A DNA stretch of 64,000 nucleotides, from positions 3,348,001-3,412,000 of the forward strand of contig NZ_OZ246016.1 of assembly GCF_965230735.1 (NCBI RefSeq). The letters are read 5' to 3'. The notes beneath the pieces were generated by a model that saw only the letters and a list, made by a program, of their open reading frames with translations, did no database searches and was not told the origin of the DNA. This document shows positions 42,206 to 51,111 of this stretch, piece after piece; the stretch's first letter is position 1, and every line of letters starts with the position of its first letter. The DNA is from Motiliproteus sp965230735 (GTDB lineage Bacteria; Pseudomonadota; Gammaproteobacteria; Pseudomonadales; Balneatricaceae). A program made the translations under genes and the position numbers.

Positions 42206-44263
42206 ATGGCTCTGGATTTCTCGACTTTGCGCAAAAAGATGGTGCTCGGCCCCGATCACCATCAATTTCAGCTGATCAAACCGGTCAGCAACAGCCCCAT
42301 CGGCCAGGTCTGGCACGCTTACGATCTCAGTACCGGCGAAGACGAAGATTCCCGCGATCGGGTTGCGCTCGAGATCGTCAATCCCAACCTGCTCAAAGAC
42401 AAGCAAACGCTGGAGCAGTTCAAATCCCAAGTCAGCCGTGCCAGCCGCCTGGACTTCAAACATCTGGCCAAGATCCATGGGTATTTTCAGAGCCGTGAAG
42501 GCTGGCTGTTTGTGGCGATGGAGCCGATCTCGACCCGTAGTCTGGCCAGAATTCTGATCGAAGACGGCTACAAACAACTCAGTGCCGAGAAGGCCCGCGT
42601 GATCCTGTCCCAGGTTGCCTTGACGCTGGACTACAGCGCGCGCCAGAAGATCAGCCACGGTGATCTGACCCCGTGGAATGTAATCATCACCCACGAAGTG
42701 GGGGTCAAGCTGGTTAATGTGGCGTTCCGGCAACCGCTGCTCCACGCTCTGCAAAGCAATGGCCACCGCGTCCTGAACAGCGAGTACCATGCTCCCGAGG
42801 CATTCAGCCCGGCGCCGCTGCCGCTCAGTGCGGATATTTTCTCGTTCGCCTGCCTGATTTATCTCCTGTTCGCCGGCCGTGCGCCCTTCTCCCCCGAGGT
42901 GCCTCAGAACGAGCGTAAACCTGAAGAGCTGAGCCCTCCGGCTCTGTTTAATGATGAGCAGTGGCAACTGCTACTGACCGCATTCAGCGAACAACCCGGC
43001 GACCGACCGGAATCGGCACAAGAGCTGCTGAAAAAGCTGTTCCCGCCGGGTGTTGCCTTACCGGGCGATGCCCCCAATACCAAATCCTCGGCCGCCCGCG
43101 ACAAAAAGCCCCAGGCACGCCCGGAAAATCGGGCAGCTCAGGCCGCCAACAACAAGGCCGAACAACCCCAACGCAAAGGCGGAATGCTGATCAGCTCCCT
43201 GCTGGGGATCACCTTAAGCTTCGGAGCTGGGGTGGGGCTTGGTTATATGCTGGCCGGCAATGAATACCGGGGGCACGAACAGCAACTGGTCGACCAGCTG
43301 GTCAAGGTACAGAATCTGCTGGACCAGCCGCCAAGCATCGACAGTAAAATTGCCCTGAGCCGTGAATTCGCCACGCTGCGGGAGTTATCCAACGACCAGG
43401 CCCTGCTGGCGCAGATTGGCGACAGGGTCGATAACTACAGCGTCCGTCTGACTCGCGACCCGATCAACAATAGGCCGAGCGCAACCGACGGCGACAACGA
43501 CGGAGCCCTGGTCCGTCGCACCGGCGAAGTGTTCAAAGACGAAATCATTCCCGGGGTCTTCGGCCCCAACATGGTGATTGTGCCCAAAGGGCGATTCCAG
43601 ATGGGTGACCTCGACCGTAACGGTGACGACAACGAGCTGCCGGTACACGTGGTCAATATCAAGAAGAGCTTCGCCCTGTCGCAGAAAGAGATCACCTTCG
43701 GCGAGTATGACCTATTTGCCCTGTCCACCGGTCGCCCGCTGCCGGATGACCAGGGCTGGGGACGAGGCAACCGTCCGGTTATCAATATCAGCTGGAACGA
43801 TGCCAACGCCTACGCCTACTGGATTCGTCAGCAAACCGGCCAGCCCTACCGCCTTCCGTCCGAAGCGGAGTGGGAGTATTCCGCCCGCGCCGGCAGCTCG
43901 ACCCAGTTCTGGTGGGGTAACGAAATCGGAACCAACAACGCCGCCTGCGACGACTGCGGCAGTGCGTTCGACGGTCAACAGACCGCCCCGACCGGCAGTT
44001 TCGAGCCCAATCCGTTCGGCCTTTATGACATGAACGGCAACGTCTACGAGTGGGTTTCAGACTGCTACAACGAGAGCTACGACCAGGCGCCGACCGATGG
44101 TGCCAGCTGGGATGTCGGCCTGTGTAACTACCGGGTGATGCGCGGTGGCTCCTGGTACGACATACCGCGGTTGATCCGCTCCGCCAGCCGCTATCGTCAT
44201 CCGCCCAACGCGGTTCGTAATACCTGGGGCTTCCGGGTCGCGCTGGATCTGGACAGCGACTGA
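42206..44263 (+). CDS. Pseudokinase - membrane helix - FGE-like domain fusion
   Basis: A 685-residue protein with three parts. Residues 20-285 have a protein-kinase fold with several active-site changes. The beta-3 Lys is Glu (VALEI, E56), and DFG reads NVA (171-173). The Gly-rich loop is lost, although HGDLTPWN (151-158) and APE (196-198) remain. A linker and one membrane helix (about 327-350) follow. The C-terminal part (about 452-682) is a formylglycine-generating-enzyme/SUMF1-like domain with MVIVPKGRFQMGD, LPSEAEWEYSARAG, YDMNGNVYEWVSD and MRGGSW. The two catalytic Cys of true FGE are Asp652 and Ile657 here. The kinase-like part should face the cytoplasm and the FGE-like part the periplasm. 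It probably binds or senses rather than catalyses. GAAGG precedes ATG 42206. Confidence 0.85.
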   Translation: MALDFSTLRKKMVLGPDHHQFQLIKPVSNSPIGQVWHAYDLSTGEDEDSRDRVALEIVNPNLLKDKQTLEQFKSQVSRASRLDFKHLAKIHGYFQSREGWLFVAMEPISTRSLARILIEDGYKQLSAEKARVILSQVALTLDYSARQKISHGDLTPWNVIITHEVGVKLVNVAFRQPLLHALQSNGHRVLNSEYHAPEAFSPAPLPLSADIFSFACLIYLLFAGRAPFSPEVPQNERKPEELSPPALFNDEQWQLLLTAFSEQPGDRPESAQELLKKLFPPGVALPGDAPNTKSSAARDKKPQARPENRAAQAANNKAEQPQRKGGMLISSLLGITLSFGAGVGLGYMLAGNEYRGHEQQLVDQLVKVQNLLDQPPSIDSKIALSREFATLRELSNDQALLAQIGDRVDNYSVRLTRDPINNRPSATDGDNDGALVRRTGEVFKDEIIPGVFGPNMVIVPKGRFQMGDLDRNGDDNELPVHVVNIKKSFALSQKEITFGEYDLFALSTGRPLPDDQGWGRGNRPVINISWNDANAYAYWIRQQTGQPYRLPSEAEWEYSARAGSSTQFWWGNEIGTNNAACDDCGSAFDGQQTAPTGSFEPNPFGLYDMNGNVYEWVSDCYNESYDQAPTDGASWDVGLCNYRVMRGGSWYDIPRLIRSASRYRHPPNAVRNTWGFRVALDLDSD

Positions 44264-44307
44264 TTAACGCGCCCTATCCTTTCGTTCTGCTCCATTGGTT
44301 GTATTCC

Positions 44308-44340
44308 GGCCCGGTTCGATAGCTTGACCGGGCCGTTTCC
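44308..44340 (+). terminator. Hairpin with T-rich tail after the pseudokinase gene
   Basis: GGCCCGGT (44308-44315) pairs with ACCGGGCC (44327-44334) around an 11-nt loop, followed by GTTTCCTTT. A perfect TATAAT (44343-44348) lies right after it and may be the -10 box of mdh, although no good -35 is at 17 bp. Confidence 0.55.
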
Positions 44341-44411
44341 TTTATAATCGCGCCACCTTTTGGCGCCGGCATCAAGACCGGCTTTACTCTTTTTGATGAA
44401 GGGGATTTTCC

Positions 44412-45392
44412 ATGAAACAACCTGTACGCGTCGCAGTCACCGGTGCCGCCGGTCAGATCAGCTACTCACTGCTGATTCGCATCGCCTCCGGCCAAATGCT
44501 GGGCAACGACCAGCCCGTCATTCTGCAACTGCTCGAGATCACTCCGGCACTGGATGCCCTGAAGGGTGTTGCCATGGAGCTCGAAGACTGCGCCTTCCCG
44601 CTGCTGCAGGGTATCGTTCAGACCGACGACGCCAACGTTGCGTTCAAAGACGCCGACTACGCACTGCTGGTTGGTGCTCGTCCGCGTGGACCGGGCATGG
44701 AGCGTAAGGACCTGCTGGAAGCCAACGCCGCCATCTTCTCTGTTCAAGGTAAGGCACTGAACGATCACGCCAGCCGTGACGTTAAAGTACTGGTTGTCGG
44801 CAACCCGGCCAACACCAACGCCCTGATCGCACAGCAGAACGCACCGGATCTGGATCCGGGTCAGTTCACCGCCATGACCCGTCTGGACCACAACCGTGCC
44901 GCTGCTCAGCTGGCCAACCAGACTGGCAAGCACGTCACCGACGTGAAGAAAGTCACCATCTGGGGTAACCACTCCGCGACTCAGTACCCGGACATCAGCA
45001 ACACCACCGTTGACGGTCAGGCGGCTGAAGGCCTGGTTGAAGAGTCCTGGTACAAAGAGACCTTCATCCCTGACGTACAGCAGCGTGGCGCCGCGATCAT
45101 CAAGGCCCGTGGTCTGTCCTCTGCCGCTTCTGCCGCCAACGCCGCCGTCGAGCACATGCGCGACTGGGCTCTGGGCACTCAAGAAGGCGACTGGGTTTCC
45201 ATGGCGATCCCGTCTGACGGTAGCTACGGCGTAGCCGAAGGCATCATCTACTCTTTCCCGGTCACCTGTAAGGACGGTAAGTACGAAATCGTTCAAGGCC
45301 TGGAAATCAGCGACTTCAGCCGCGAGAAGATGAAGGCTACCGAGCAGGAACTGATGGAAGAGCGCGACGGCGTCAAGCATCTGTTCAACTAA
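44412..45392 (+). CDS. mdh: Malate dehydrogenase (NAD)
   Basis: A 326-residue enzyme of the cytosolic-type malate dehydrogenase group used by many proteobacteria outside the enterics. GAAGQISYSLL binds NAD, and ARPRGPGMERKDLLEAN holds the substrate-binding Arg residues of the mobile loop. GNPANTNALI and TRLDHNRA follow, and the catalytic His is in IWGNHSATQYPD. It interconverts malate and oxaloacetate in the TCA cycle. AAGGGGA precedes ATG 44412. It is flanked by terminators on both sides and is therefore monocistronic. Confidence 0.96.
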   Translation: MKQPVRVAVTGAAGQISYSLLIRIASGQMLGNDQPVILQLLEITPALDALKGVAMELEDCAFPLLQGIVQTDDANVAFKDADYALLVGARPRGPGMERKDLLEANAAIFSVQGKALNDHASRDVKVLVVGNPANTNALIAQQNAPDLDPGQFTAMTRLDHNRAAAQLANQTGKHVTDVKKVTIWGNHSATQYPDISNTTVDGQAAEGLVEESWYKETFIPDVQQRGAAIIKARGLSSAASAANAAVEHMRDWALGTQEGDWVSMAIPSDGSYGVAEGIIYSFPVTCKDGKYEIVQGLEISDFSREKMKATEQELMEERDGVKHLFN

Positions 45393-45431
45393 GAGCTGAT
45401 ACTTAGCCCGGCGATTATTGCCGGCTTAGTC

Positions 45432-45462
45432 AAAAAACCGCGGCTACGTCCGCGGTTTTTTT
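45432..45462 (+). terminator. Strong intrinsic terminator downstream of mdh
   Basis: AAAAAACCGCGG (45432-45443) and CCGCGGTTTTTT (45450-45461) form a 12-bp stem with a 6-nt loop, ending in seven T. It lies 40 bp after the mdh stop. Confidence 0.93.
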
Positions 45463-45608
45463 GTACGAATTAGTTCTTAAATTCAAATACTTGGTCTCCA
45501 TTTAAGGGACAATAAGTCTCTAAATATTACCGCTTGGTTATTCACTTCGATCCTGCCTGACCTTATTATAAAGGGCTAATAAAGAGCCCAGCTGTAAACT
45601 CTGCCTAG

Positions 45609-47147
45609 ATGACCATTCCACACCCGCAATACGCCAACCTGTTCAGCTTTTGGGCTGTTGCCGTGACGTTGCTCCTCGGTGTCGGAATGCTGCCTGACAC
45701 AGCCCAAGCAATCTCAGCCTGCAAAACCGAAGACGGTCGCACCGTCTACAACCAGGCCTGCCTGCAGGAGATGCAGCAAAAGCGTCAACAGAAAAAACAG
45801 GCTGCGGAATCAGCAACCCCAGCGGTCAAGACGCTCAAGCAGCCACAAACAGACGATAAATCGGGATTTAACCCGGCTCAGGCCGCCGCGGTAACGACCA
45901 TTACACCCGCCGCTGAGCCTGTCTCCAAAGCAGCAGCTAAACCCGCGAGCAAACCCGAATCCCCCCCCGCCAAACGAAAGCTGGTACAACCGGCTAAACC
46001 GGCGGCGCCCCAGGGCTCAACCGCGGATCCGAAACCATCACAACTCCCGACTTCGACCGCCGCAGTTAAACCACTGCAGCCAGACTCCAGCGCCAAACCG
46101 ATCTCACGCGCCGAAACCAAAGAGATCAAACGGATGCCGCTGACATCCATGGACAAGCCGCAGCAGATACCGACCAAGCTCAGCAACAAGCCACAGCTGG
46201 CCCCAATGACGACCCAGCTCGGTAACCCGGTACAAACCGAACGGATGGCAACTTCCGCGGATAAACCCGGTTGTAAATTCACCACCCTGGTCGAGCAGGT
46301 CCGCACCGGGACCAGCGACGCGCTCTTGGCCTGCGCCCCGTCTCAGGCACAGCTGAACCAACAGGATCAACGCACCGATGTGGAAGGGCGCACCCTGCTC
46401 CACTGGGCGGTCGACGCCAAGCAGTTGGATATGGCCCGCCACCTGCTGCTGCAGGGAGCTGACAGTAATCTCCCGGCACGCGCCGACAGGGGGGCGAAAC
46501 CGGTCCATCTGGCAGCCAAGAGCGGCCAACAGGAACTGATCAAACTGCTGCTCAAGCAGCCGCAGGCGTTGGAAGCGAAAGATTACTTTAAGCGCACACC
46601 GCTCTACTGGGCGGTTGAGGCGGGGCACCATGAGGCGGCAATGCAACTGCTGGCCGCCGGGGCCGATCCCAATGCTCAGGATCGAATCGGAAAAAGCGTC
46701 TTGATGGCGGCCGTCAATCGCAATATGCCAAACCTGGTCGCGCAGTTGCTACGCGCGGGCGCCGATCCGTCGCTGACCAACTTCAAGGGCCAGACCGTCA
46801 TGCACCTGGCCGCCACCGACAGCCCAGCCACGATACAGCTGCTGTTGCAGCAGGGTATTTCGCTCGAAACCCTGAATCAGGAGGGGCAGACGCCGCTGCT
46901 CTATGCCGCCAGCCGCGATCCGAAACGTTATTGGGCTACGATCCGGGCACTGGTCGATGCCGGTGCGAGACTGGATGTCGAAGACAGCAACCAGCACACG
47001 CTGCTGGACTACAGCCTGGCCCACAACCATCTACGTTTGTTCGATCTGTTACTGGATCAAGGCCTGAACAGCGATAACCTGCGGGTCGAACAGCTCAAGG
47101 GTAAACGTGCCTTTTTGCAACGTCTGCTCGATCGCGGCCTGCTGTAA
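45609..47147 (+). CDS. Secreted ankyrin-repeat protein with a long Pro/Ala/Lys linker
   Basis: A 512-residue protein. A signal peptide is likely cleaved after AQA (34). A short DUF4124-like piece follows, with ACKTEDGRTVYNQACL and a Cys pair (38 and 51). Residues 55-220 form a low-complexity linker rich in Pro, Ala, Lys and Gln. Residues 257-490 contain about seven ankyrin repeats (for example EGRTLLHWAVDAKQLDMARH and FKRTPLYWAVEAGHHEAAMQ). It should be periplasmic, or reach the envelope, and bind a protein partner. The linker is long enough to span toward the cell wall. The start codon has a weak ribosome-binding site. It ends 6 bp from the lipoprotein stop on the other strand. Confidence 0.82.
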   Translation: MTIPHPQYANLFSFWAVAVTLLLGVGMLPDTAQAISACKTEDGRTVYNQACLQEMQQKRQQKKQAAESATPAVKTLKQPQTDDKSGFNPAQAAAVTTITPAAEPVSKAAAKPASKPESPPAKRKLVQPAKPAAPQGSTADPKPSQLPTSTAAVKPLQPDSSAKPISRAETKEIKRMPLTSMDKPQQIPTKLSNKPQLAPMTTQLGNPVQTERMATSADKPGCKFTTLVEQVRTGTSDALLACAPSQAQLNQQDQRTDVEGRTLLHWAVDAKQLDMARHLLLQGADSNLPARADRGAKPVHLAAKSGQQELIKLLLKQPQALEAKDYFKRTPLYWAVEAGHHEAAMQLLAAGADPNAQDRIGKSVLMAAVNRNMPNLVAQLLRAGADPSLTNFKGQTVMHLAATDSPATIQLLLQQGISLETLNQEGQTPLLYAASRDPKRYWATIRALVDAGARLDVEDSNQHTLLDYSLAHNHLRLFDLLLDQGLNSDNLRVEQLKGKRAFLQRLLDRGLL

Positions 47148-47153
47148 TCTGTC

Positions 47154-47702
47154 CTAGTACTTCACTTCCAGACCGAATTCAGCCCCTTCAACCGAGTCGC
47201 GGAAATTGGGTTCGTCTTCCTTGGTGATCAATCCGCCGCTGAAAGAAACGCCATCTTCCTCCTCGCTGGCTTCAAGAGCCCGTTTAAAGGCGGATTCCGG
47301 TTCATCCTCCGGCGGCATCAATCCGTTCACAAGGCCGTCCTCGGCGGCAGGTTGCTCGCCCAGACGCTCCGCCTCGGTCAGGCTCAAGTCCAGCGTCTTG
47401 GATTGGGCGGGCTCGCTCGGGGCCTCTTCACCGGTCAGAGGGTTCACCGACAGCGGCTCATCCACCGACTCGTCGACCGGCTCCTGCTGGGCCTTCAAGG
47501 TTGCCGGCGGTTCAGCCTGAGCAGTGTCGGATGGAGTAGCCGATGACTTTTCCTCATCCGATGCCTGAGTTTTCGGCGGTGCACTTTCAGCGGCTTGTTC
47601 AACTGGCGACGGTTCTTCACCGCAACCACTCAGCAGCAGTGTCAGCATCAGCGCGATAGCACCGCTTGCCGCTGTTCTCTTTCGGTTCATGGCAGTCGCC
47701 AT
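47154..47702 (-). CDS. Small acidic lipoprotein, unknown function
   Basis: 182 residues. A lipoprotein signal peptide (ALMLTLLLSGC) leads to a very acidic, Pro/Ser/Ala/Glu-rich body without predicted fold until the last 50 residues (about 130-182), which contain FKRALEASEEEDGVSFSGGL. No known domain is recognised. The body may be a disordered tether in the periplasm. ATG 47702, with GAGGG upstream, is used. ATG 47690 would give the same mature protein. It lies only 4 bp after the NAD-kinase-like gene and so is the last gene of a pdxB-led operon. Confidence 0.72.
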   Translation of the reverse strand: MATAMNRKRTAASGAIALMLTLLLSGCGEEPSPVEQAAESAPPKTQASDEEKSSATPSDTAQAEPPATLKAQQEPVDESVDEPLSVNPLTGEEAPSEPAQSKTLDLSLTEAERLGEQPAAEDGLVNGLMPPEDEPESAFKRALEASEEEDGVSFSGGLITKEDEPNFRDSVEGAEFGLEVKY

Positions 47703-47706
47703 CAGA

Positions 47707-48816
47707 TCAGCCCTCTACCGGATAAAGCACCGCGTCACGGTAACCGGTCACCACGCGAATCAGGCCCGACCATTGTTGATCAAAGGCCGGATCACCGGAA
47801 TCGATCACCAACGGCCTGCCTTCCAGCGCCTTAAGCTTGGTCTTGGTCGCGACCACAATCATGTTGTCACGCCCCACCCGCTGCAGAAGCTCACGGGACA
47901 GCTGTTGGTTGCCACGACCGATAATATGCCCCTGACCACCGATGATCGTGACCACCACGCGGCACTCCTGGCCTTCGGTCAGTTCCAACAGCTCGGCTGC
48001 GCTCAGGTCGGAACCGAGCAGCTCGCCGTCGCGGACCAGATCGACCCCCAACAGCGTATTGGGCAGCCCCAGCTCCTCCATGACCGCCTGGACCGTAGTA
48101 CCCGAGCCCATCACGTAGCAGATGCCGTCTTCCATGGTTTCGACCAAATCGGCGGCGATATCTTCAAGCACCAGCTCCTCGACCTCTTTGCCGCCACTCT
48201 TGGTCCGCTGGACAAAGCGCCCCTCTTCCGGCACCAGCAATTCACCATAGTACCTTGCCCGAACACTGCCCTCGCGGAACGCCTTCTCATCGATATCTCT
48301 GACCTCCTGCTCCCGCAGGCTGACCAGCTCACCGCGAATCAGCATCGCGACCACTTCACCGGCGGCCCGGGGAGTAATGGCGTAGACTCCGGAATGGATC
48401 TTGACCCCGGCCGGAATTCCCAGCACCGGAATGGTCTCCGGTACGACACCGTGCAGATCCCTGGCGGTGCCGTCGCCGCCGGCAAACAGAATCAAATCGA
48501 CCTGGGCCTCGACCAGATCACGAACCGCGTTCTGGGTATCTTCGGCGCTGGTATTGCCCGACTCGATCTGCCCCAGCACGACCGGCTCAAAACCGGCCTG
48601 CTCGGCGGCCGTCTGCCCCATTTCACCGGGGTAGGTATAACAGCGAAGATCGAGTCCTTTCAGCGCCTCCAGTGCCAGCAGCGCACGCTCTCCGGCCCGG
48701 GGTACGGCACCCAGTTCTAACGCCTGACGGGCGGTTTCCGCACCATCACTGCCCTTCAGCGCCACACTACCGCCAACACCGGCCAACGGATTGATAATCA
48801 AACCTAACTTAAACAT
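47707..48816 (-). CDS. ATP-NAD kinase-like protein (AcoX family)
   Basis: A 369-residue protein with the NAD kinase/diacylglycerol kinase fold: LGLIINPLAGVGGSVALKGS at the N-terminus and AGGDGTARDL (GGDGT at 113-117) as the nucleotide motif. VPVLGIPAGVKIHSGVYAI-type and MGSGTTVQAVMEELGLPNTLLG segments follow. It belongs to the ATP-NAD kinase group that includes AcoX rather than to housekeeping NadK, and its substrate is not established. AGGTC precedes ATG 48816. It is the third gene of the pdxB-PilZ-NADK-like-lipoprotein run, 25 bp after the PilZ gene. Confidence 0.82.
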   Translation of the reverse strand: MFKLGLIINPLAGVGGSVALKGSDGAETARQALELGAVPRAGERALLALEALKGLDLRCYTYPGEMGQTAAEQAGFEPVVLGQIESGNTSAEDTQNAVRDLVEAQVDLILFAGGDGTARDLHGVVPETIPVLGIPAGVKIHSGVYAITPRAAGEVVAMLIRGELVSLREQEVRDIDEKAFREGSVRARYYGELLVPEEGRFVQRTKSGGKEVEELVLEDIAADLVETMEDGICYVMGSGTTVQAVMEELGLPNTLLGVDLVRDGELLGSDLSAAELLELTEGQECRVVVTIIGGQGHIIGRGNQQLSRELLQRVGRDNMIVVATKTKLKALEGRPLVIDSGDPAFDQQWSGLIRVVTGYRDAVLYPVEG

Positions 48817-48841
48817 CTCGACCTACTTCAATCTTATTGAG

Positions 48842-49606
48842 TCACCCAAACGGGGCGACACCGATGCCGGGACCAAACTGCTCCAGCAACAGCTGTTGAT
48901 AAACGAATCCGGCCAGCACCAGTCGGTTATCCTCGTCCACTGCCGCAAACTCCACCCCATGCAGCATCCGATAACCGCCGGCCAGACTATCCTCAACCTC
49001 CTCCAGCGAGCGGATACGGCTCTCCAGCAACAGCACCTGATCGATACCGTCAACCTGCAGCCGCAGAGTCAGCAGCAGACCGTCACCGATCTCACCGAGT
49101 TGATCGCCGGCCTCGATACAGGCCCCTCGCAGGCTTAAATCACTGCACAATGCCTGCCTGGGCCAACCGCCGCCAAAATGGCCCGGTTCCGCCTCATCCA
49201 CCGACACAATCAGATCGGTGGCCACCCTGGGAAGTTCCCGAACTCGTGCGGCCTCAACCTGCTCCGGATAGCTTAGCCACAGCATCGGCTGCGGTTCATC
49301 GACGGCTTTCAGCACCCGAGCATTGACAACACAGGCACGATCCAACGCCACAAAGCGCAGCTGAACCCGAGTTCCCGATCTCAGTGGTTTGACCACATCA
49401 TGCTGGACCGGCATCGACACCAACAGAAACTGATCCGGGTAGGCGCCCAGATAGCGCACGGTGAAACGACCACGGGGGTTCGGGCTGTCTATCCTGATGC
49501 GGTCGCCCACGCGCAGCTGCAGCTCGTCAAAACGCAGTTGTTCCTTGACCGCCGACAGCGGCTGATCGGACTTGGCGCTTGGGAGACTCAGACGGGTGGA
49601 GGACAT
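48842..49606 (-). CDS. PilZ-domain c-di-GMP receptor (YcgR-like)
   Basis: A 254-residue protein with a YcgR-like N-terminal beta domain (about 28-115, containing RFTVRYLGAYPDQFLLVSMP) and a C-terminal PilZ domain. The c-di-GMP-binding motifs are intact: RELPR (123-127) and DLSLRG (156-161). YcgR-type proteins act on the flagellar motor or on envelope machinery when c-di-GMP is high. No flagellar genes lie nearby. It is between pdxB and the NAD-kinase-like gene on the same strand. A diguanylate cyclase is encoded at 37891-38913, but a direct link is only a guess. Confidence 0.88.
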   Translation of the reverse strand: MSSTRLSLPSAKSDQPLSAVKEQLRFDELQLRVGDRIRIDSPNPRGRFTVRYLGAYPDQFLLVSMPVQHDVVKPLRSGTRVQLRFVALDRACVVNARVLKAVDEPQPMLWLSYPEQVEAARVRELPRVATDLIVSVDEAEPGHFGGGWPRQALCSDLSLRGACIEAGDQLGEIGDGLLLTLRLQVDGIDQVLLLESRIRSLEEVEDSLAGGYRMLHGVEFAAVDEDNRLVLAGFVYQQLLLEQFGPGIGVAPFG

Positions 49607-49694
49607 CGGGTATCGGCTATTGACGGCAAAGACTCAGAATACTGGTTTTAGGCGGTCGCTCCAACCATGGTGGAGCCTCAGAATTTAATCCCGG

Positions 49695-50894
49695 CTAACC
49701 GGCATCGACTAGTGTAAAACCGAAGGATTGGAGCTGCTGCGCTAATCCGGACTGCGGCATAACCCCGCCGATCTTTAAGCTGCTGAATTCACGCCGCATC
49801 GGGTAATGGCGCCTTAGCAAATCAAATCCAGGGGCTCGTTGATCCGGCGCACCCCCAAGGACCTGTTGCAGGGCGTGATGATCACGTCGCAGGTCATAAA
49901 CCAGACGCACCAAACGCGACACCAGGTCCTTCTCGTCCTGCGCCGTCGAATCGAGCTCCAACCGACCCAAGGCCGGTGACGGCAACAGGGATTCCAGTTG
50001 GCAACGGGGCTCGATACCTAAAAAGCGGCAGGCTCCCTGATAGATCATCTCGGTACCGCGGGTGCGACCCTCGAGGCTGTAACCGGCGATATGCGGAGTA
50101 CCAAATTCGACCATCGCCGCCAGTTCAGGATTGATCGCCGGCTCCGGCTCCCACACATCCAGAACCACCTTCAGATCCTGCCGGTGCGGCAAGTAATCAA
50201 GCAGCGCCCGATTGTCGATCACCGCACCGCGACCGGCATTGATCAACCAGGCGCCTTCGGGCAGCGCCGCTAATACTTGGTCATCGAACAGGTGATAGCT
50301 GGGGTGGTCACCCTCACGGGTCAGCGGGGTGTGCAGACAAAAAACCGAACAACGCTCAAGCAGGGTTGGCAAGGAAACAAAGCCCTGCTCTTCGCCTTCA
50401 TCTCCCGACACCTCGCGCTCGGCACGGGGCGGATCACAGAGCAGGCACTCGATGCCGAGGCTCTCCAGACGCCGTTGTAATCTCGAACCAACATTGCCGA
50501 CACCGACAATCCCGACTCGCTTGTGAGTCAGCTCGCAGCCCTCTTGGGCGGCCAGATTGACCAGCGCACTGAGCACATAATCCACCACCGACTCGGCATT
50601 ACAGCCCGGGGCGTTATCAAACCCGATTCCCTGCTGCTGCAACCAGTCACGATCGATATGATCGGTGCCGATGGTGGCACTGGCCACATAACGCACCGAG
50701 CTGCCGGCCAACAGCTGTTGATCGACGTTGGTCACCGAACGGACCAGCAACAGGTCCGCTTGCGCCAGTTGCTCGGCCTGCATCTGTCGTCCGGGAGCCC
50801 GCTGAATCGGCCCCAAGTGGCCAAAGAACGCTTCGACCAGTGGAATATTCTCATCGGCAACGATGCGGATTTCGGAATCGCTCAACGGCAGCAC
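49695..50894 (-). CDS. pdxB: Erythronate-4-phosphate dehydrogenase
   Basis: A 399-residue D-2-hydroxyacid dehydrogenase of the PdxB type, the second step of DXP-dependent pyridoxal-phosphate synthesis. VADENIPLVEAFFGHLG opens the family N-terminus. VGIVGVGNVGSRLQRRLESL is the NAD-binding loop, NAGRGAVIDN carries the Arg-Gly loop, and HIAGYSLEGRTRGT has the catalytic His. A PdxB-specific C-terminal domain follows (about 300-399). The open frame begins at GTG 50894, but TTG 50885 has the better-placed AGGTG and may be the true start. It leads the operon with the PilZ, NAD-kinase-like and lipoprotein genes. Confidence 0.94.
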   Translation of the reverse strand: MLPLSDSEIRIVADENIPLVEAFFGHLGPIQRAPGRQMQAEQLAQADLLLVRSVTNVDQQLLAGSSVRYVASATIGTDHIDRDWLQQQGIGFDNAPGCNAESVVDYVLSALVNLAAQEGCELTHKRVGIVGVGNVGSRLQRRLESLGIECLLCDPPRAEREVSGDEGEEQGFVSLPTLLERCSVFCLHTPLTREGDHPSYHLFDDQVLAALPEGAWLINAGRGAVIDNRALLDYLPHRQDLKVVLDVWEPEPAINPELAAMVEFGTPHIAGYSLEGRTRGTEMIYQGACRFLGIEPRCQLESLLPSPALGRLELDSTAQDEKDLVSRLVRLVYDLRRDHHALQQVLGGAPDQRAPGFDLLRRHYPMRREFSSLKIGGVMPQSGLAQQLQSFGFTLVDAG

Positions 50895-51111
50895 CTACAA
50901 AATGGGTCAGTTTAGGGTCAGGACGATAATTCGCCGCAAAGGCCGACAGTGTAACTAATCCGACCAGCTCGACCAAAGTAGAACTGTCGCAACTCTGTAA
51001 TTGATGCGAAACATATTGAAGCCCGGTTAGGCCCTGATAAGATGGCTCGAATATACGCCTGAGTATGTCAAATACTGAATTCAGGATAGAGCAATTGCCA
51101 AGGAGCGAGTT

